From positions 186,001 to 250,000 of the forward strand of contig NHZP01000027.1 of assembly GCA_003313425.1 (NCBI GenBank): DNA of 64,000 nucleotides. The letters are read 5' to 3'. The number at the start of each line of letters is the position of its first letter. Position 1 is the first letter of the stretch. The notes under the pieces are model-generated. The model was not told where the DNA came from, did no database searches, and saw only the letters and a program-made list of their open reading frames with translations. A program made the translations under genes and the position numbers. This DNA comes from Pseudopyrenochaeta lycopersici (taxonomy: Eukaryota; Ascomycota; Dothideomycetes; Pleosporales; Pseudopyrenochaetaceae). Of this stretch, positions 11,384 through 23,060 are shown piece after piece.

Positions 11384-11560
11384 GAATGGGTTGGTGCTGA
11401 TGATGATGCTGATGCTGACTTTGATAGGACTTTTGGAGATAGATGGGAGGGGGTGAGGTCGCCGTTTAGTTCGTTGGCTGGGGATAGAGATAGGGATGGT
11501 GGGTTGAGGAGTGTGAGGGAGAAGGATGAGGATGATGAGATTAATTTTCCGGTGTTGTAG
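11384..11560 (+). pseudogene. Possible terminal exon of the Tc1-split gene
   Basis: After the right TA duplication of the Tc1 element, a frame free of stops runs to TAG at 11558-11560. It reads an acidic DDDADADFDRTFGDRW segment, then SPFSSLAGDRDRDGG and DEDDEINFPVL at the C-terminus. There is no start codon in context, so it can only be the end of a spliced gene, presumably the one starting at 9597 with a signal peptide. A 3' splice-like TTTGATAG follows a CTGAC branch-like site inside this stretch (about 11417-11431), so the exon may begin there. No domain recognised. Confidence 0.35.
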
Positions 11561-11841
11561 CGGGTTAATGTTTGGGTGTTTAGTCTTTGGGGTGAATAAA
11601 GTGAAGGTAAACCATACCTAGGTACCTGAGGGAACTGGAAAGAGTTGTGAAGAGTTTTTTCTGACTTTCATACTTTATGAAAAGTCCCACTTTATGAATA
11701 TTGTGAAGCTAGCTTAAGTCAGAGCTTTCCTTACGAATCTCTTTCTCTCCTTGTAAACAACCACTTTACCCAAGTCGCATTCGACCTCGTTCGTGCTCTT
11801 GTACCGTCACACCAACCGCAAAAGATCAGAAAAAGAACGTC
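11561..11841. other. Spacer between the Tc1-split gene and the decayed gene
   Basis: Ordinary-composition sequence with no recognised element, including a GGTACC-containing stretch near 11628 and a pyrimidine-rich segment about 11745-11830 that could be the leader of the decayed frame that follows. Confidence 0.35.
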
Positions 11842-12338
11842 ACGACTGAGTTCGAAAAGCTTAAGAAGGGTCCTGTCAACACCAGTCTCGACAAAATGGC
11901 TCAGCAGTTGGTCTACTCTTGTCAACAATGCGAAGCGATACAAGATCGAGAACCTCAGCGAGTCGCAGATCTGCGATGCCTTTATTGAAACATCCCGCGA
12001 ACTCAACCCACTGTTCTACAACTACATGAAGTCCAAGGAAGCTCAGGTTGAGAACGATAAAGCCCTTGTTAAGGAGGCTGCGAAAAACTATGGGGAGGAT
12101 TTCAAACGCGTTTCTCACTGCGCTTAACGAGATTAATCCTAATCATGCCAGTAGCAGTTCTGTTACTATTGCAAGCTCAACTGATTCTGAAGAGGAAGAA
12201 AGCGAGGAAGGTGGCGATGTCGCTATTGTTTGGAAAGCTTAGAATATAGTCAATAGAGTTCTCAAGACATTCCGGAAGCTCAACCTAACTCTCTCCGATA
12301 AGAAAATCACCATCGGCAGTGCTCTCAAGAATATATGA
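11842..12338 (+). pseudogene. Decayed gene of unknown function
   Basis: A continuous coding signal can be followed across two frameshifts and one stop. It begins as TTEFEKLKKGPVNTSLDK, changes frame near 11912-11920 (apparent one-base insertion), continues as KRYKIENLSESQICDAF and LNPLFYNYMKSKEAQVEND, changes frame again near 12103-12108, continues as NAFLTALNEINPNHASSSS and an acidic DSEEEESEEGGD stretch, meets TAG at 12239-12241 (probably from CAG), then reads VNRVLKTFRKLNLTLSDKK up to TGA at 12336-12338. No family recognised. Mutations include non-RIP types (indels), so this is ordinary pseudogene decay, or a fragment of an unknown mobile element beside the hAT remnant. Confidence 0.4.
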
Positions 12339-12371
12339 ATGCATATATTCATACCTTTCTAGGCTTATGAA

Positions 12372-12413
12372 TATATTCATTCATCCGTGCTCCATCATGG
12401 ATGAATGAATATA
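12372..12413. repeat. Perfect 15-bp inverted repeat (hairpin) with 12-nt loop
   Basis: The arm at 12372-12386 (TATATTCATTCATCC) is exactly complementary to 12399-12413, with loop GTGCTCCATCAT. Upstream (12330-12352) lies a second, less perfect ATATATGAAT/ATATTCATA palindrome. The pair sits between the decayed gene and the hAT fragment. Confidence 0.85.
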
Positions 12414-12475
12414 ATATTCGAATATCGTTCTTGGGAGTATCTTGGCATGGTGTTGAGGTGTGCCAAAGCTTTGCC

Positions 12476-13004
12476 CTACTCTATTTCAGTGCCTTCCATC
12501 TCGATATCCTCAGCATCTTCCTGCCCTCCTTCCTGCTGAAGAAGCTCTGCCCGCCAACTATCTACAAGCCCACTTTTCAGCCACGGCTTCAAGCACTCTC
12601 CTCTCTCAATATTCTCAGCGCCTAGGTAATAGCGCTCCTATGAGATTGTACGGCGTGCCCCTGAAAAGATACGCTCCGGTTCAGCTGACATAGGCGGAAT
12701 TGAGAGGATGTCTACTGCCATACGATAAATGCAAGGATAGGCTAATTGATTGGCTGGAATCAACCACCAGTTGAGCGCAGTAGTGCCCTTTGGAAGGTTA
12801 ATTGGTGTATCATTAATAAACTGTTCTAGTTCATCTTTGATCTCGTTTAAGACGTGCTGGCTACGATCCCATGCATCAAATGCATCTGGTTCACGTTCTT
12901 CCACATCACGATCTTGAATGTCCACCTTGTATCGGTCCTTGTACGTGCCTCCCAGAGAATCGTAACGTTCCTGATAATAGGCGTTACCCAGGACCTATCC
13001 CAGT
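12476..13004 (-). pseudogene. hAT transposase, C-terminal dimerisation domain
   Basis: Reading leftwards from the LTR boundary at 13004: GGTYKDRYK, then EELEQF-like spacer, ALNWWLIPANQLAYPCIYRM and DILSIPPMSAEPERIFSG. This is the hAT C-terminal dimerisation domain (W..N...YP.L..MA.D.LSIP..S...ER.FS). A TAG at 12638-12640 follows ARRTIS where the family has Trp; reading through gives ERYYLGAENIERGECLKPW, also typical of the hAT tail, to the natural end at TAG 12476-12478. So a single TGG-to-TAG change separates an otherwise intact C-terminus. The N-terminal two thirds are missing; the fragment begins exactly where a 124-bp LTR copy ends. Confidence 0.88.
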
Positions 13005-13089
13005 TGTCAAAACTTTGAGGGTGTAAGAGTTATCTCATTAATCAAGCTAGGCCTAAGACTAAGTACTGACGCTAGTTAGTTATGTAGAC
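13005..13089 (-). mobile_element. 124-bp LTR, copy 3, truncated
   Basis: Plus strand starts TGTCAAAACTTTGAGGGTGT, the reverse complement of the end of the LTR at 5878-6001, and follows it for about 85 bp to GTAGAC, after which the sequences diverge. It abuts the hAT fragment directly. Confidence 0.7.
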
Positions 13090-13575
13090 CATACCTAGGC
13101 ATTGTCAGTGGTTATATTGTTTGTTTTTTGTTATAACCATAACCATAACAACATATTGTTATATTGTTATAACCATTAGGTGTCGTTGTTTTTGTTTTAA
13201 CCATATTTGACGATCTTGGCGTCTTGGCACTGATTTTACTAGGAAAATCCTGCCTGAACTGTTTTTACACTCCGGACTCAAAGAGCGAGATCTCGTGATT
13301 ACCATCATCTGATGCATCTATGTCAACAATGTTATCCGGTATCTTACCAATAACCGTATCTAACAACACCTACTACCACTACTGTACTACTACATTAACC
13401 CAAGCAACACTACTACACATTGATATTGGTGTCGTTTAGTTCATGGTTAACGTCAAGCACCACCGAACCTACCACCCCACCGAACCCACTGAAATCTGCT
13501 AAGACTACTACACTACTTATTATCGCGTAATAGCAGAGTAACATAAAACGCTTTTAGTTTAATATAAAGAGAGAC
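13090..13575. other. Low-complexity spacer
   Basis: Contains runs of TTGTTATAACCATAACCA type (about 13110-13205) with weak dyad symmetry, then ACC/ACT-rich sequence (about 13330-13500). No coding signal. Probably a remnant of a further repeat. Confidence 0.4.
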
Positions 13576-15514
13576 TAGGGTGGCAAATGGGTAGGAGTCA
13601 ACCCAGAGGTAGGGTAGGGGTAGGGTAGGGGTCGCACAGACAACGGGTAGAGGTAGGGTAGGGTCACATTGACCATAAGGTAGAGGTAGGGTAGGGGTCG
13701 CACAGGCTGAGAGTAGGGTAGGAGTAGGGTCACACAGATAATAGGTAGGGGTAGGGTAATAGTACCTAACTAGGTACCTGTCTTTTACTATAACTAATAG
13801 TTATATATTACATAGAAAGTATTTACTATTTTCTTAGTTATATTATCTTAGATTAGGACGCTAATTATAAAGTATATATAAACTTTAAATAATATTATAA
13901 TATTTTACTATACACAGCTTTATTCATTATAGCTATTAATTATAGTATTATTAAAAGTAATAACGCTTCTATACTAGATAAGGTAGATTATCTTCCTTAC
14001 TTTTAACCTCCCTAATCTCCTCTTATCCTATACTATCCTACTACTCTATACTATTTATATATTTAAACAAGTCGAAGAGCTTAAATAGATTACAAAGTTC
14101 TAAATTAGTAGTATAATCTTTATCTATATTATTAATTCATTCCTTTTCTTCTTATAGTATTTTATTTTTAAAGATTATAATCTACTATAATATTTAAGTA
14201 GAAAGGTAGTATCTTTAATTCTTAATTATATCTTTTATAGTATTAAAAACGCGCTTAACTCTACTTTTAGTAATTTATATTACTAGAATATCTTTTATAA
14301 CTTAAGTAAGTTCAGAATAAGTACTTTTATTAACTTTCTACTACTTTAGTACTTTAAAGGAGCTACTAGCTATAATATAAAGAGTACTAAAGTATAATTC
14401 TCTTTCTTAGTAAGTTAGTCTATTCTGGTCTTTAGTTTCTAGTATATGACGATCTTAACTTTAGCTAGATACTAATATTATAAATAAGCTTAAAAGATAA
14501 CTTAATTATAATTAAACTTAAAGTAGAAGCTTTTAAAACTATTTACTACTTTATAATTTCTTTATATAAGTACTTAAAGCTAGAGTAAAGTCTCTCTCTC
14601 TTTAACTATTATAGTAGTTAAGGTAGTTAAGAAATTATTATCTATAGATATATTTATCTTAAGCTTCTTAAGTATTATCTTAGACTTATAGTTAGAAAAT
14701 ATATAATAAATAGCTATAATAATAGTACTTTATATACTATAAGTTTCTATATTAAGTCTAAGATAGTTATATAGTTATATAAGTAACTACGCTATATATC
14801 TATTTTAGAGTAATACTTACTTAGCTTTAACTAACTCTTATTAGTAGTAGCTTAAACTACTACTAGCTACTTAGTATTCTCTTAATCTTTACTTAGATTA
14901 TCTATTATTAAATCTAAGAAATTAAAGAGCTAGTTATATATAAGCTAAATAAATTATATTTAAGGTTTTTTATTCTAGTTTATAAAATTAGTTATATTCT
15001 TAAAACTGTTAAGTATATCTATAATAAGCTTAAGGTAGTACTACTCTAATAAAGATAGTTAACGCTATTTAAGATTATAGTAATCTACTTTAGTATTTTT
15101 ATAGTTACTAAGAATACTACTAGAATTTATACTTATCTTAAGCGTAATCTCTTATTTTAGCTATTTATTAATATATATTTAGAGCTTAACTACCTATATG
15201 TGTATATTCTAAGTTAAATTCTATTATATCTTAATATCTTATATAATAAATAGACGCTTATTTAGTAGTAAGATCTACTACGTAGAAATAAAACGCTCAT
15301 AGTATTATAAGAACTAATTAACTATAATATAGATAGCTTAAAGCTAGCTATAACTTAGTATATAATAAAAGTATATAATAATAGCCTACTTACCTTTCAA
15401 AGAGAGTTAGTAACTGATACTTATAACTAGATTTCCCTTATGTAGCGCTTTTACAAAGTATCCTTTATTTCTAGTTTATCTAAAGTAGTAAGCTTCAGGT
15501 ACTTAATAATATCC
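13576..15514. mobile_element. Probable hAT-like element with subterminal repeats, RIP-mutated
   Basis: Begins TAGGGTGGCAAATGGGTAGG at 13576, an end shared with the element starting at 15934. The first about 215 bp are a subterminal array of GGTAGGGTAGGGGT-type units interspersed with GTCACACAGA-like strings. From about 13790 the sequence is extremely AT-rich with stops in all frames. Short TIR-like ends with subterminal repeats are typical of hAT elements, but no transposase motif could be read securely and the right end was not found; an LTR lies at 15515. Confidence 0.45.
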
Positions 15515-15905
15515 TGTTGCAAACAACGCGCTGTGACCTGGGGTACGGTAGGCTCACGTGCGCGCTAACGTAGGAGCTTACCCTGGAGAGACACGTACTT
15601 ATGTTTGCATTCAAGGGCGCGCTCACGTGCGCGCTCACGTGCACGCTCACGTGCAAGCTGATGGGCAAGCTCACGCAGGAGACACCTGAAGGTAGACTTA
15701 CGTGCGCGATCACGTGCGCGAGCACGTACGCGCTCACGCACGCGTACACGCTGCTCACGCTCCTACCGTATAATGGCCCCTGTAATAGGCCGTGCTCAGC
15801 TCTCCTTTATATAGCTAGCTCTCCTAAAGCCTCCTAGACAAAACAGTGGTCCATCTCATAGATCACCTGGGTAACTGTTGCCAAGCTCTCCCTTTTTCCT
15901 CCACA
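15515..15905 (+). mobile_element. GC-rich LTR with CACGTG minisatellite, copy 1
   Basis: Starts TGTTGCAAACAACGCGCTGT and ends CTCCACA (TG...CA). It contains a 12-bp minisatellite based on GCGCTCACGTGC (about 15625-15655) and further CACGTG/CACGCA units to about 15750, then a TATA box (TTTATATAG, about 15807-15815) about 90 bp before the end. Copies lie at 36374-36727 and, reversed with a clean target duplication, at 45040-45406. It is strikingly GC-rich within AT-rich surroundings. Left (TATCC) and right (CTACT) flanks do not match here. Arginine/glutamate-rich open frames inside are products of the repeat and not taken as genes. Confidence 0.75.
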
Positions 15906-16336
15906 CTACTTTAAGTACTTACTTATACAGTTTTAGGGTGGCAAATAGGTATAGGTTGGGGTTAGGTTGGGTTTGATTACATAAGACTCGTACCCAACCC
16001 AGCTCTATACCTAATCTTTATACGCTAGTAATAGGTATAGGTTGAGGTTACTGTAAATAGGTTAAGGTTAGGGTTAGGGTTATTAGCCTCGGGTACGTCT
16101 AGGTCCAACTAATCACGTCTTTTTTATATTAGGTCTAATACTAACTAATATGTATCTAAAATAGCTAGTTATGTTACTAATTATAGTAAATTATTATTAC
16201 TACTAAGCAACTCTAGTAGGTACCCATAACCTAACCTAAACCTAACGTGTATAACCTCAGCCTTAACCTAACCTAGAGTCCGTGCGACCCAACCCTAACC
16301 CTAACCTACTTATCTATAACCCTATACCCAACCTAT

Positions 16337-16497
16337 TGTCAGAATTTAATGAATGTGTTGGTCAGAAGGTAGATCATGATTTATTGTTGTTCTGTCTGTT
16401 CTTTTCTATACCTCCTCTGCTTCCAGAGGTTCTATAGATCGCAATAGTTATTGGTCCTACTATTTATTACTCTTTCCTTATATTTAACAATCTGACT
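16337..16497 (-). repeat. 3' LTR of the Copia element
   Basis: 161 bp, directly repeated at 21654-21815 with transition differences (for example GGAGGTTCCG versus AGAGGTTCTA), consistent with RIP or age. Related to the LTRs at 26535-26744 and 28850-29063. Confidence 0.9.
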
Positions 16498-19400
16498 GTA
16501 ATAGGCTGCGCCCTTTAAGCAAGAGAGGCTTCGCTACTATCGCACGGGGAGCGAACTCCTTAATTTCCTCTGCCCCCTTTCCTTATTAGCTCGTACAGGT
16601 TAGTAGCTAGAAGAGCACGTTCCTCTTTACTTGTACGAACATATATATATCCTCTAAGGATACCTGTAACCTCTTCTCTATCTTTCTCCTTCTGTAGTAT
16701 AGGACAAATGCACACTCGTTAGTTAGGCCTCTTCGCCCATAACACTGACACACCCCCTCAGCTTAGAGTGATCTTCTAAGCTGTTATAAACTTATATCTT
16801 ATGCAATTGTTAGATCCTCTATTTAAGTCTGTATGTCTTTAAGTTTTAACTCTTTTGCTAAAGCTAGTTTCTTATTTACTAGTCTTAATTAATTAAGAAA
16901 GTTCTCTTATTTATTTAAGGACAGCGCTTTAGTAAGTCTATCTGCTATTATTTACGAGGACTCTACGTATTTAACTTAAATTTGTCCTAGCAATACTTCT
17001 TGTCGTAGCTAGTAGTTATAGATGTCTATATATTAAAGTTTAGTTTAAAGTTTAGTAATCTCTTCTATAACAAGTTAAATTCTCTGTGTATTATCGCATT
17101 AAATTATAATAGTTAACTCTAGCAATAATATCTAGAGCTCCTTAAGAAGTCGCGAAGTAAAGATAGCTTCCTTTGCTACTTAGGAGAGTGCGAGCAGTTC
17201 TACCTTAGTTATTAAGGTAGTAACCGTGTCTTATAAACTTACTCTCTAGGTAATAAGACTACTAAATAGCTTAATTATATAACCTTGCGAACTCTTTCTA
17301 TTAACTATATTATCGCTAAATAATGCGTCGCTAGCTACGTTAAGCTTATTGCCTCCTCCTAATTAGAGTACTCTTAATTTTATTACTGTAAGGTAGAGCA
17401 GGACTCTATTAGCAGCCTCCTGATACTCTGTACTAGGGTTAACAAAGAAGCGTGCAAGGCGCGATGTTACGAAGGCAATATCTAGTCGTGTTGTAACAGC
17501 AGTAAATAGTAAGGAGCTAACCTTACGCTAGTATTTATTAACTTCTAATAATAATGCTAATCCCTCGCGTAGCTAGAGTTTAACGCTTGCTATTAGGGTA
17601 TTATATTAGACATCTTTCCTATCTACAAGTCTGCTAATTTTATTAGTATAGGCTAACTAGGAGAGTTAAATTAATCGTTATTCTTAGTCTCTAATAACTT
17701 TAACGCTAAGAAACTATTACAGGTCTTCTCTACTTATAAAGGTGTATCTTTCTTAAAGAGCCTTAATAGCTTATTAAGCTTCTACCTCCTCCTTTTAGTA
17801 ATAGGCTAAGATAATATTATTAATATAAAAGAAGATAATAATGCTATCCTTAATTATGCAGTAGGCCTTATATAGTACTTGTTTAAAGCTTAGTTTAGTA
17901 AGGGTTAAGACGAATTCTTTCTACTATAGGAGCGGTAAAATTTAAAGACTATAAAGTACTTTTTTAAGCTTAAAGATTATTCTAGGCTTCTAGTATCCTT
18001 ATAGTATTCTTATATAGATTTCTCTATCTATAGTTATATACATAAATACGTTAGTAACGTTATACTATTTAAGTTTAAGGTTAAACTTAGTAGCGATTAC
18101 TATAAGCATTTAAAAAGACCTACTAGCTAAAGTAGCTACGTATATGTCTTATAATATAATATTTTGTTACTAATTACTACAAATAACCTATTATACTTTA
18201 TATTTAATAAGGTAATAGTGTTTATCTAATTTATAGGTATACACCTACATGTAGTCTAATATTTAGTAACCTCTCTATTTAATAGGAGTAATTAGCACTT
18301 TAGCCTAGGACTTTATTTATTTATAGCTCCTTAGGTGTTCTTGTTTAGCTTCCTTAAATATTTTATACAGAGGATAATCTTTAAGCTATAAGTAGGTTAT
18401 TAGTAGAGGTAGTAATTAGTTTTAGTAAGGCTTTACCCCCTTTACTAGTATTCTTTTTAGCTGTGCCTTGTTAATAGGCTTGCCTTTGTATTCCTCTACG
18501 TGCCCTACTTAAGTACTAGCTATAAAGACTACTACCTATAGTTCTATTTTTAACAAGCCCTGCGTCGTTATACTATTAGCTTTAAGTTTATTAGTCTACG
18601 CCTAGCTAAAGAGAGCTATAGGTAGCAGAGTATCTAGCAGCGTTAGGTATAAGTCTATTACTTTTTTACTTTAGTAACCTCTTAACTTTTAACTTTATAG
18701 ACTTAAACTCTCTCCTATTATTATATTATCTTTATAGAATAACCTAGTCTTAGGCTGTCCCTGTCGCAGTAGTGTAGGCAGTTTAATTATTTTCACCTAC
18801 GTTACAATCTCCTGCAGGGTATTATGCATAAAGTTGTCTATAAGGTCTTCTATTTTACTACTAAATACTATACTTTTATTAAAGACTATATCTCTTATGC
18901 TAATAACTTTAGCTAGTAATAGGATCTAAACGTAGTAGATGTTTATAGATTAATAGCTAATAAGATAGCTAATCTAAGCTTTTGGATCTAAGCGTTGTAG
19001 TCGCGACTTTCCTTAGTAGGTATCGTTAGTTATTGTAAATGCCTTACAGCTATATACTTTAAGATAAGCTTAGTTTAGTTTCTATAGTCTAGTAATAATA
19101 CTATTTATAGCAGCAACCCTTATAAAGAATACTTTATATAAGCTTTTCTAGCAGTTTAAGTAGTTTAGCGTTCTATTATATAGGTATACTACTACTCTTA
19201 TAATTTCTAGCTATAGTTCCTAGGAGAGATTAGCATCTAGCTATATTACACGTGCCTTTTCTTTTATTATACCCCCTAAGCGTTCTCCTCTACTATTCTA
19301 TAATTAGGTATTAGGAGTAGAAAGCTTAACCTTTATGCCTATAGACGTGCACTATCTCTTAACTTCTAGCTTAACAGTTACTATCTTATTATCTGTCTTA

Positions 19401-21653
19401 ATAACCTTTATAAGAATATTAAACTACGTATATAAGAAGTAAGTAAAATTATCTAGTAATTAAATAATAGATCGTGCTAGTCTGTTGTCAGCAAAGTAGA
19501 AATCCTAGTTATATGCTAAGAATTAGTTAGTAATAAGTATTTAGCGCTTTTCCTTTAAGTAGCTTCTAACTTCGTAGTTGTAAAAGTTAATCGCAATTTG
19601 TTCTCCTAGTCCTTCTTCGCTTAGTTAAGGTTCTCTACAGATCCTGCGCTTTAATTTAGCTCTCCTATATGCATTACACTCGACTATAGTAACGCCTTTA
19701 ATGCGCACCCCCTTAGATTATTAGACTAGGTGTTTAATTACTGCAGGCCCTAGATGCCCTAGGCGCTTATGCTATAGTATTACACTTACTCTTTATAGCG
19801 CCCGCTTAGTTTAAGAGTTAAATTAGGTGTAAAAGGCACTACCGTTTGCCTCTAATTACTTAAGTACCTATTAGTCGTGTGCTTCCGTTAGGTACGCAAT
19901 AATTAAGTTATCCTATCTCTGTAGTGTTATTAGCTCTTGTTTATTATCCTACTAGATCTCCTATCTTCTAAGTAGTCTAAATAACACTAGGTTACAGAGG
20001 AGGTTAGGACACTAAGCTACGTTATTAAGCCTTAGAGTATGCTTCCTTTCTACTCCTTAGGTTTTAACGTACACTGTCCTATAGCCTTTAATCTAGACTT
20101 ATGTATTACCCGCCTAAATACAGTCTCCTATTACTAGCTTACAAAGGTGTTTAATTTAATTAATATTATTGTAGATATGTGCGGTTGAGCTAGAGTTAAG
20201 GATGAATGCATTCTTAAGTAGGTATTCTTAACTATTAGTATTAAACGTTAATACAGCTATAACTGCTACAGTAGTTGCTATAACACAACCTTCTAGTTAA
20301 TCTGTTAATAGGTCTAGTGTTTGTAATATTTTAATGCGCGGCGTAATTAATCGCGATGCGGAGGAAAGGCGCAGTTTCTTAGCCTCTAGGCTTAATTCCT
20401 ATATCGCCCTCTACAAGTTATTATTATTATTAATTTTATACTATACTAGTTTAGTAATACTTTAATTTAGCTTAAACTACTTAGGTGCTTTTTTAGTATA
20501 TACGTAGTAATAGTCTAATAAGTTATAGCGCTGTCTATAAGCAGGATAATTATCTCTAGCTACTACTATATTCCTAATTAGGAACTGCTTAGATTTAGTT
20601 ATTTAACTATTACGTTTTTATTTCTGCTTAGGTTTCCTCTAGCCGCCCTATAAGGGGGCAGATAGCGCTCTTTCTAATATACTTAGGGCGTCCTTATTTT
20701 ATATGCCTTAAACAGATGCACTGTTAGAGACGTATAATACTTCTCCCGCAGCAAAAGCGCTCTTCTACGTACCCTTTAATAGGTAGGATAGGCTTATATA
20801 GTCGCGGAAGAGTTTTATTATCTTCTTCTTATTAATAGTTGTTCTATTATATCTAGGACTAGAGAAGGTAGCTACCTATATTAGGGCTACCTTTAAGATA
20901 GCGCCTAGGAAGTTATTTTTTATATCTTTTGTTTACAGCACCTTGCTAACTTCTAGGGTTTTAGCTTAAGTTACTGCTTAATTATAGTTAGTTAGCTATG
21001 TTTCTTAATTACTTAGGGTTCTTATTAGCCTAAGTGCAGCGTAGTACTTCTCTTACGCTTTAGTTTATTCTTCTTATAAGTTAATACCTACTATCTCCTA
21101 GAAGGAAGTTACCTATTCCTAGACTAACTTGCCTAACTTATAGTAGCTTAGTTGCAGATAAAGTGAGACAGTAGGTAGTATATACTTAATTAGCTTCTTA
21201 TACTTTGTCCTTTCTTCTTAATATTCTTTATCTAAGAGCTTATACAATTTAAGGTGTATCTTATAGTTATCGCGGTCCTCTTTATATACTTCCTATCTAC
21301 TCTAGGAGAGTTTAGAGATTCTTGTTAGAATAGTAGTAGAGGGAATCTCCTCTTATTATATTAGTTGCGTGTTTCTACGCGTTTAAGAGCTTAACGTAGT
21401 GCTCCTTGCTAAAACTATCGCTGTAGGTTAATAATTAGCAATATTTAGTAATTGTGGAACTATTAGCTTTAGTTTTAGTTCTTTAGTACCTTCTAGGTTA
21501 ATAAGGGGCTAGTTCCTTAATAATTCGCACTTTATCTTAAACTAGCAGTACTAGGCCGTCTAGCTGTTATAATTAGTTAGGACGATAGTCGCGTCCCTTA
21601 TGCTTAGGGTTGCTATCGTTTCGGTGTGTAATCAAGGCAGTAAGACTCTTAAT

Positions 21654-21815
21654 TGTCAGAATTTTAATGAATGTGTTGGTCAGAAGGTGGGTTATAATTT
21701 ATTGTTGTTCTGTCTATTCTTTTCTATGCCTCCTCTGCTTCTGGAGGTTCCGTAGATCGCAATAGTTATCGGTCCTACTATTTATCGCTCTTTCCTTGTA
21801 TTTGACAATCTGACA
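21654..21815 (-). repeat. 5' LTR of the Copia element
   Basis: 162 bp; on the minus strand it starts TGTCAGATTGTCAAATACAA and ends AAATTCTGACA. Flanked on the outside by the target duplication CCTAT. Confidence 0.9.
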
Positions 21816-21857
21816 CCTATACCTATAACGGGTACCTCCAACCTATTTACTACCCTA

Positions 21858-22930
21858 GTCTAGTATAAGTAAGATCTTAGTTACTTTACTAAAGTTATTA
21901 AGTAGAGATTCCTTAGTTATCTTAAATTAGCTCTAGAATATCTATTAGAATTTATAATAGCTAGTTAATATAGTATTAAGCCTAAGAAACTAAATAAAGT
22001 ATTAAAAGGATAGCTACTTAATGTAAAGATTATATCTTTTTATAAGCTTTTAAGTTATAAATAGCTCTATCTTATAGAGCGTATAAAACTATCTAAGATT
22101 AAATCTTAAAGCACTTAAATAGAGCGAGTAACTATAGAGTTACAGCTGTTTCTAGTTTCTAAGATAAACTATTAAAACTCTTAAGATTCTTAGTTAAAAG
22201 TTAATATAGAGTAATAACCTAGGTTATTACTTTATAACTCCTCTTTACTCCTCTTTACCCCTCTTACCCCTCGCTTATAAATCTAATTTATAAGCTTAGA
22301 AGGATATTTTATCTTTTATTAGTTAGTTATAGTTTAGCTTAGTAATCTTATTTTATGTCTATAAAAGTAGGGCTTACCTCTACTTTTATTCTGTACCTAG
22401 CAACAATAAAATATATCTTATTATTACTTCTTACTTAATCCTTATTAAGGTTACGCTTCTTACTTATATATTATATAAGCAGAATTACTATATATAGCTA
22501 GTAGCTAGGTCCTACTATATATAGGAGGAAGTCTATTATATCTTTATCTATCATACTATTATAAGATATATATTATAGTACTAGTCTACTTTAGTACTAG
22601 CTTAAATCTATTTATAGATTTAACCTTACCTCCGCTAAAGACTTCCTTACACTTAATAGTTTAAAAAGACTAGTTACTATCTACTACTACTTATATAAGT
22701 TCCTCCTTAAAAGCTATAGTGGAGTATAGTAGACCTAGTCCTTACACGCTTTAATTTTAAAGTTAAAGAGATAGAGTAAGAAGTAATAAAAGCTAGGTAT
22801 ACATAAAGTCTAATATATCTTTATAAAATTAAAATTTAAAGTAATTATAAAGATACTTAGTACTAATTATAGTAGTACTTAGGTATTAAAGTATAGTACT
22901 ATAGTTAAGGTAGAATATATATAGTATACT
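21858..22930. other. AT-rich RIP-mutated relic, unclassified
   Basis: Stops in every frame, TA-rich, no LTR, TIR or protein motif recognised. It forms the insertion target of the 130-bp solo LTR that follows. Confidence 0.4.
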
Positions 22931-23060
22931 TGTAACGGATTGCCGAGAGGGGTACTGTTACAGCTCACCTATATATTAGATACAGAGCCCAGTACTAGCA
23001 GTTGAGCTAGTATTGATGTACTTTTGGCCATTTGGCGTAGTGGGGCTCTGCACTGTTACA
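22931..23060 (+). mobile_element. 130-bp solo LTR with target duplication
   Basis: Starts TGTAACGGATTGCCGAGAGG and ends CTGCACTGTTACA; the outer six bases (TGTAAC/GTTACA) are inverted. It is flanked by ATACT on both sides (22926-22930 and 23061-23065), a 5-bp duplication as made by LTR-retrotransposon integrases. It is much less AT-rich than its surroundings, so it was either spared by RIP for its short length or inserted late. No second copy or internal region is in this window. A short non-autonomous element is an alternative. Confidence 0.8.

Larger units (their letters stand above)
16337..21815 (-). mobile_element. Complete Copia LTR retrotransposon, RIP-mutated
   Basis: Bounded by direct LTRs (16337-16497 and 21654-21815, TG...CA) and a perfect target duplication CCTAT (16332-16336, 21816-21820); 5479 bp. 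Orientation is minus: near 17813-17827 the minus strand reads F-F-Y-I-N-N-I-I-L-A, the reverse-transcriptase motif YVDDI with both aspartates turned to Asn by G-to-A changes. All frames are broken by TAG/TAA. Next to the 5' LTR (right side) the minus strand reads ATTAAGAGTCTTACTGCC, also present behind the LTR at 28850-29063. A purine-rich GAGGGGGTGT lies near 16750, inside from the 3' LTR. Confidence 0.93.
15934..21857. mobile_element. Small hAT-like (MITE) element interrupted by a Copia insertion
   Basis: The left end, TAGGGTGGCAAATAGGTATA at 15934, is the inverse of the right end near 21840-21857 (ACCTATTTACTACCCTA). Between them lie subterminal GGTTGGGGTTAGG-type repeats and their inverse (about 15950-16330). 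Without the 5.5-kb Copia element the unit is only about 445 bp, too short for a transposase, so it is a non-autonomous derivative of the family whose end is at 13576. No target duplication was recognised. Confidence 0.6.

Noticed and set aside
13576..13790. Telomere-like GGGTAGGGGTAGGG repeats
   Set aside because: Units are irregular and mixed with other strings, lie behind a transposon end shared with 15934, and are internal; they are subterminal transposon repeats, not telomere.
15495..15837. Open frames in the GC-rich LTR (Arg/Glu or Val/Ser-His rich)
   Set aside because: They arise from the 12-bp repeat in all frames and occur on both strands in each of the three LTR copies; no start context or domain.
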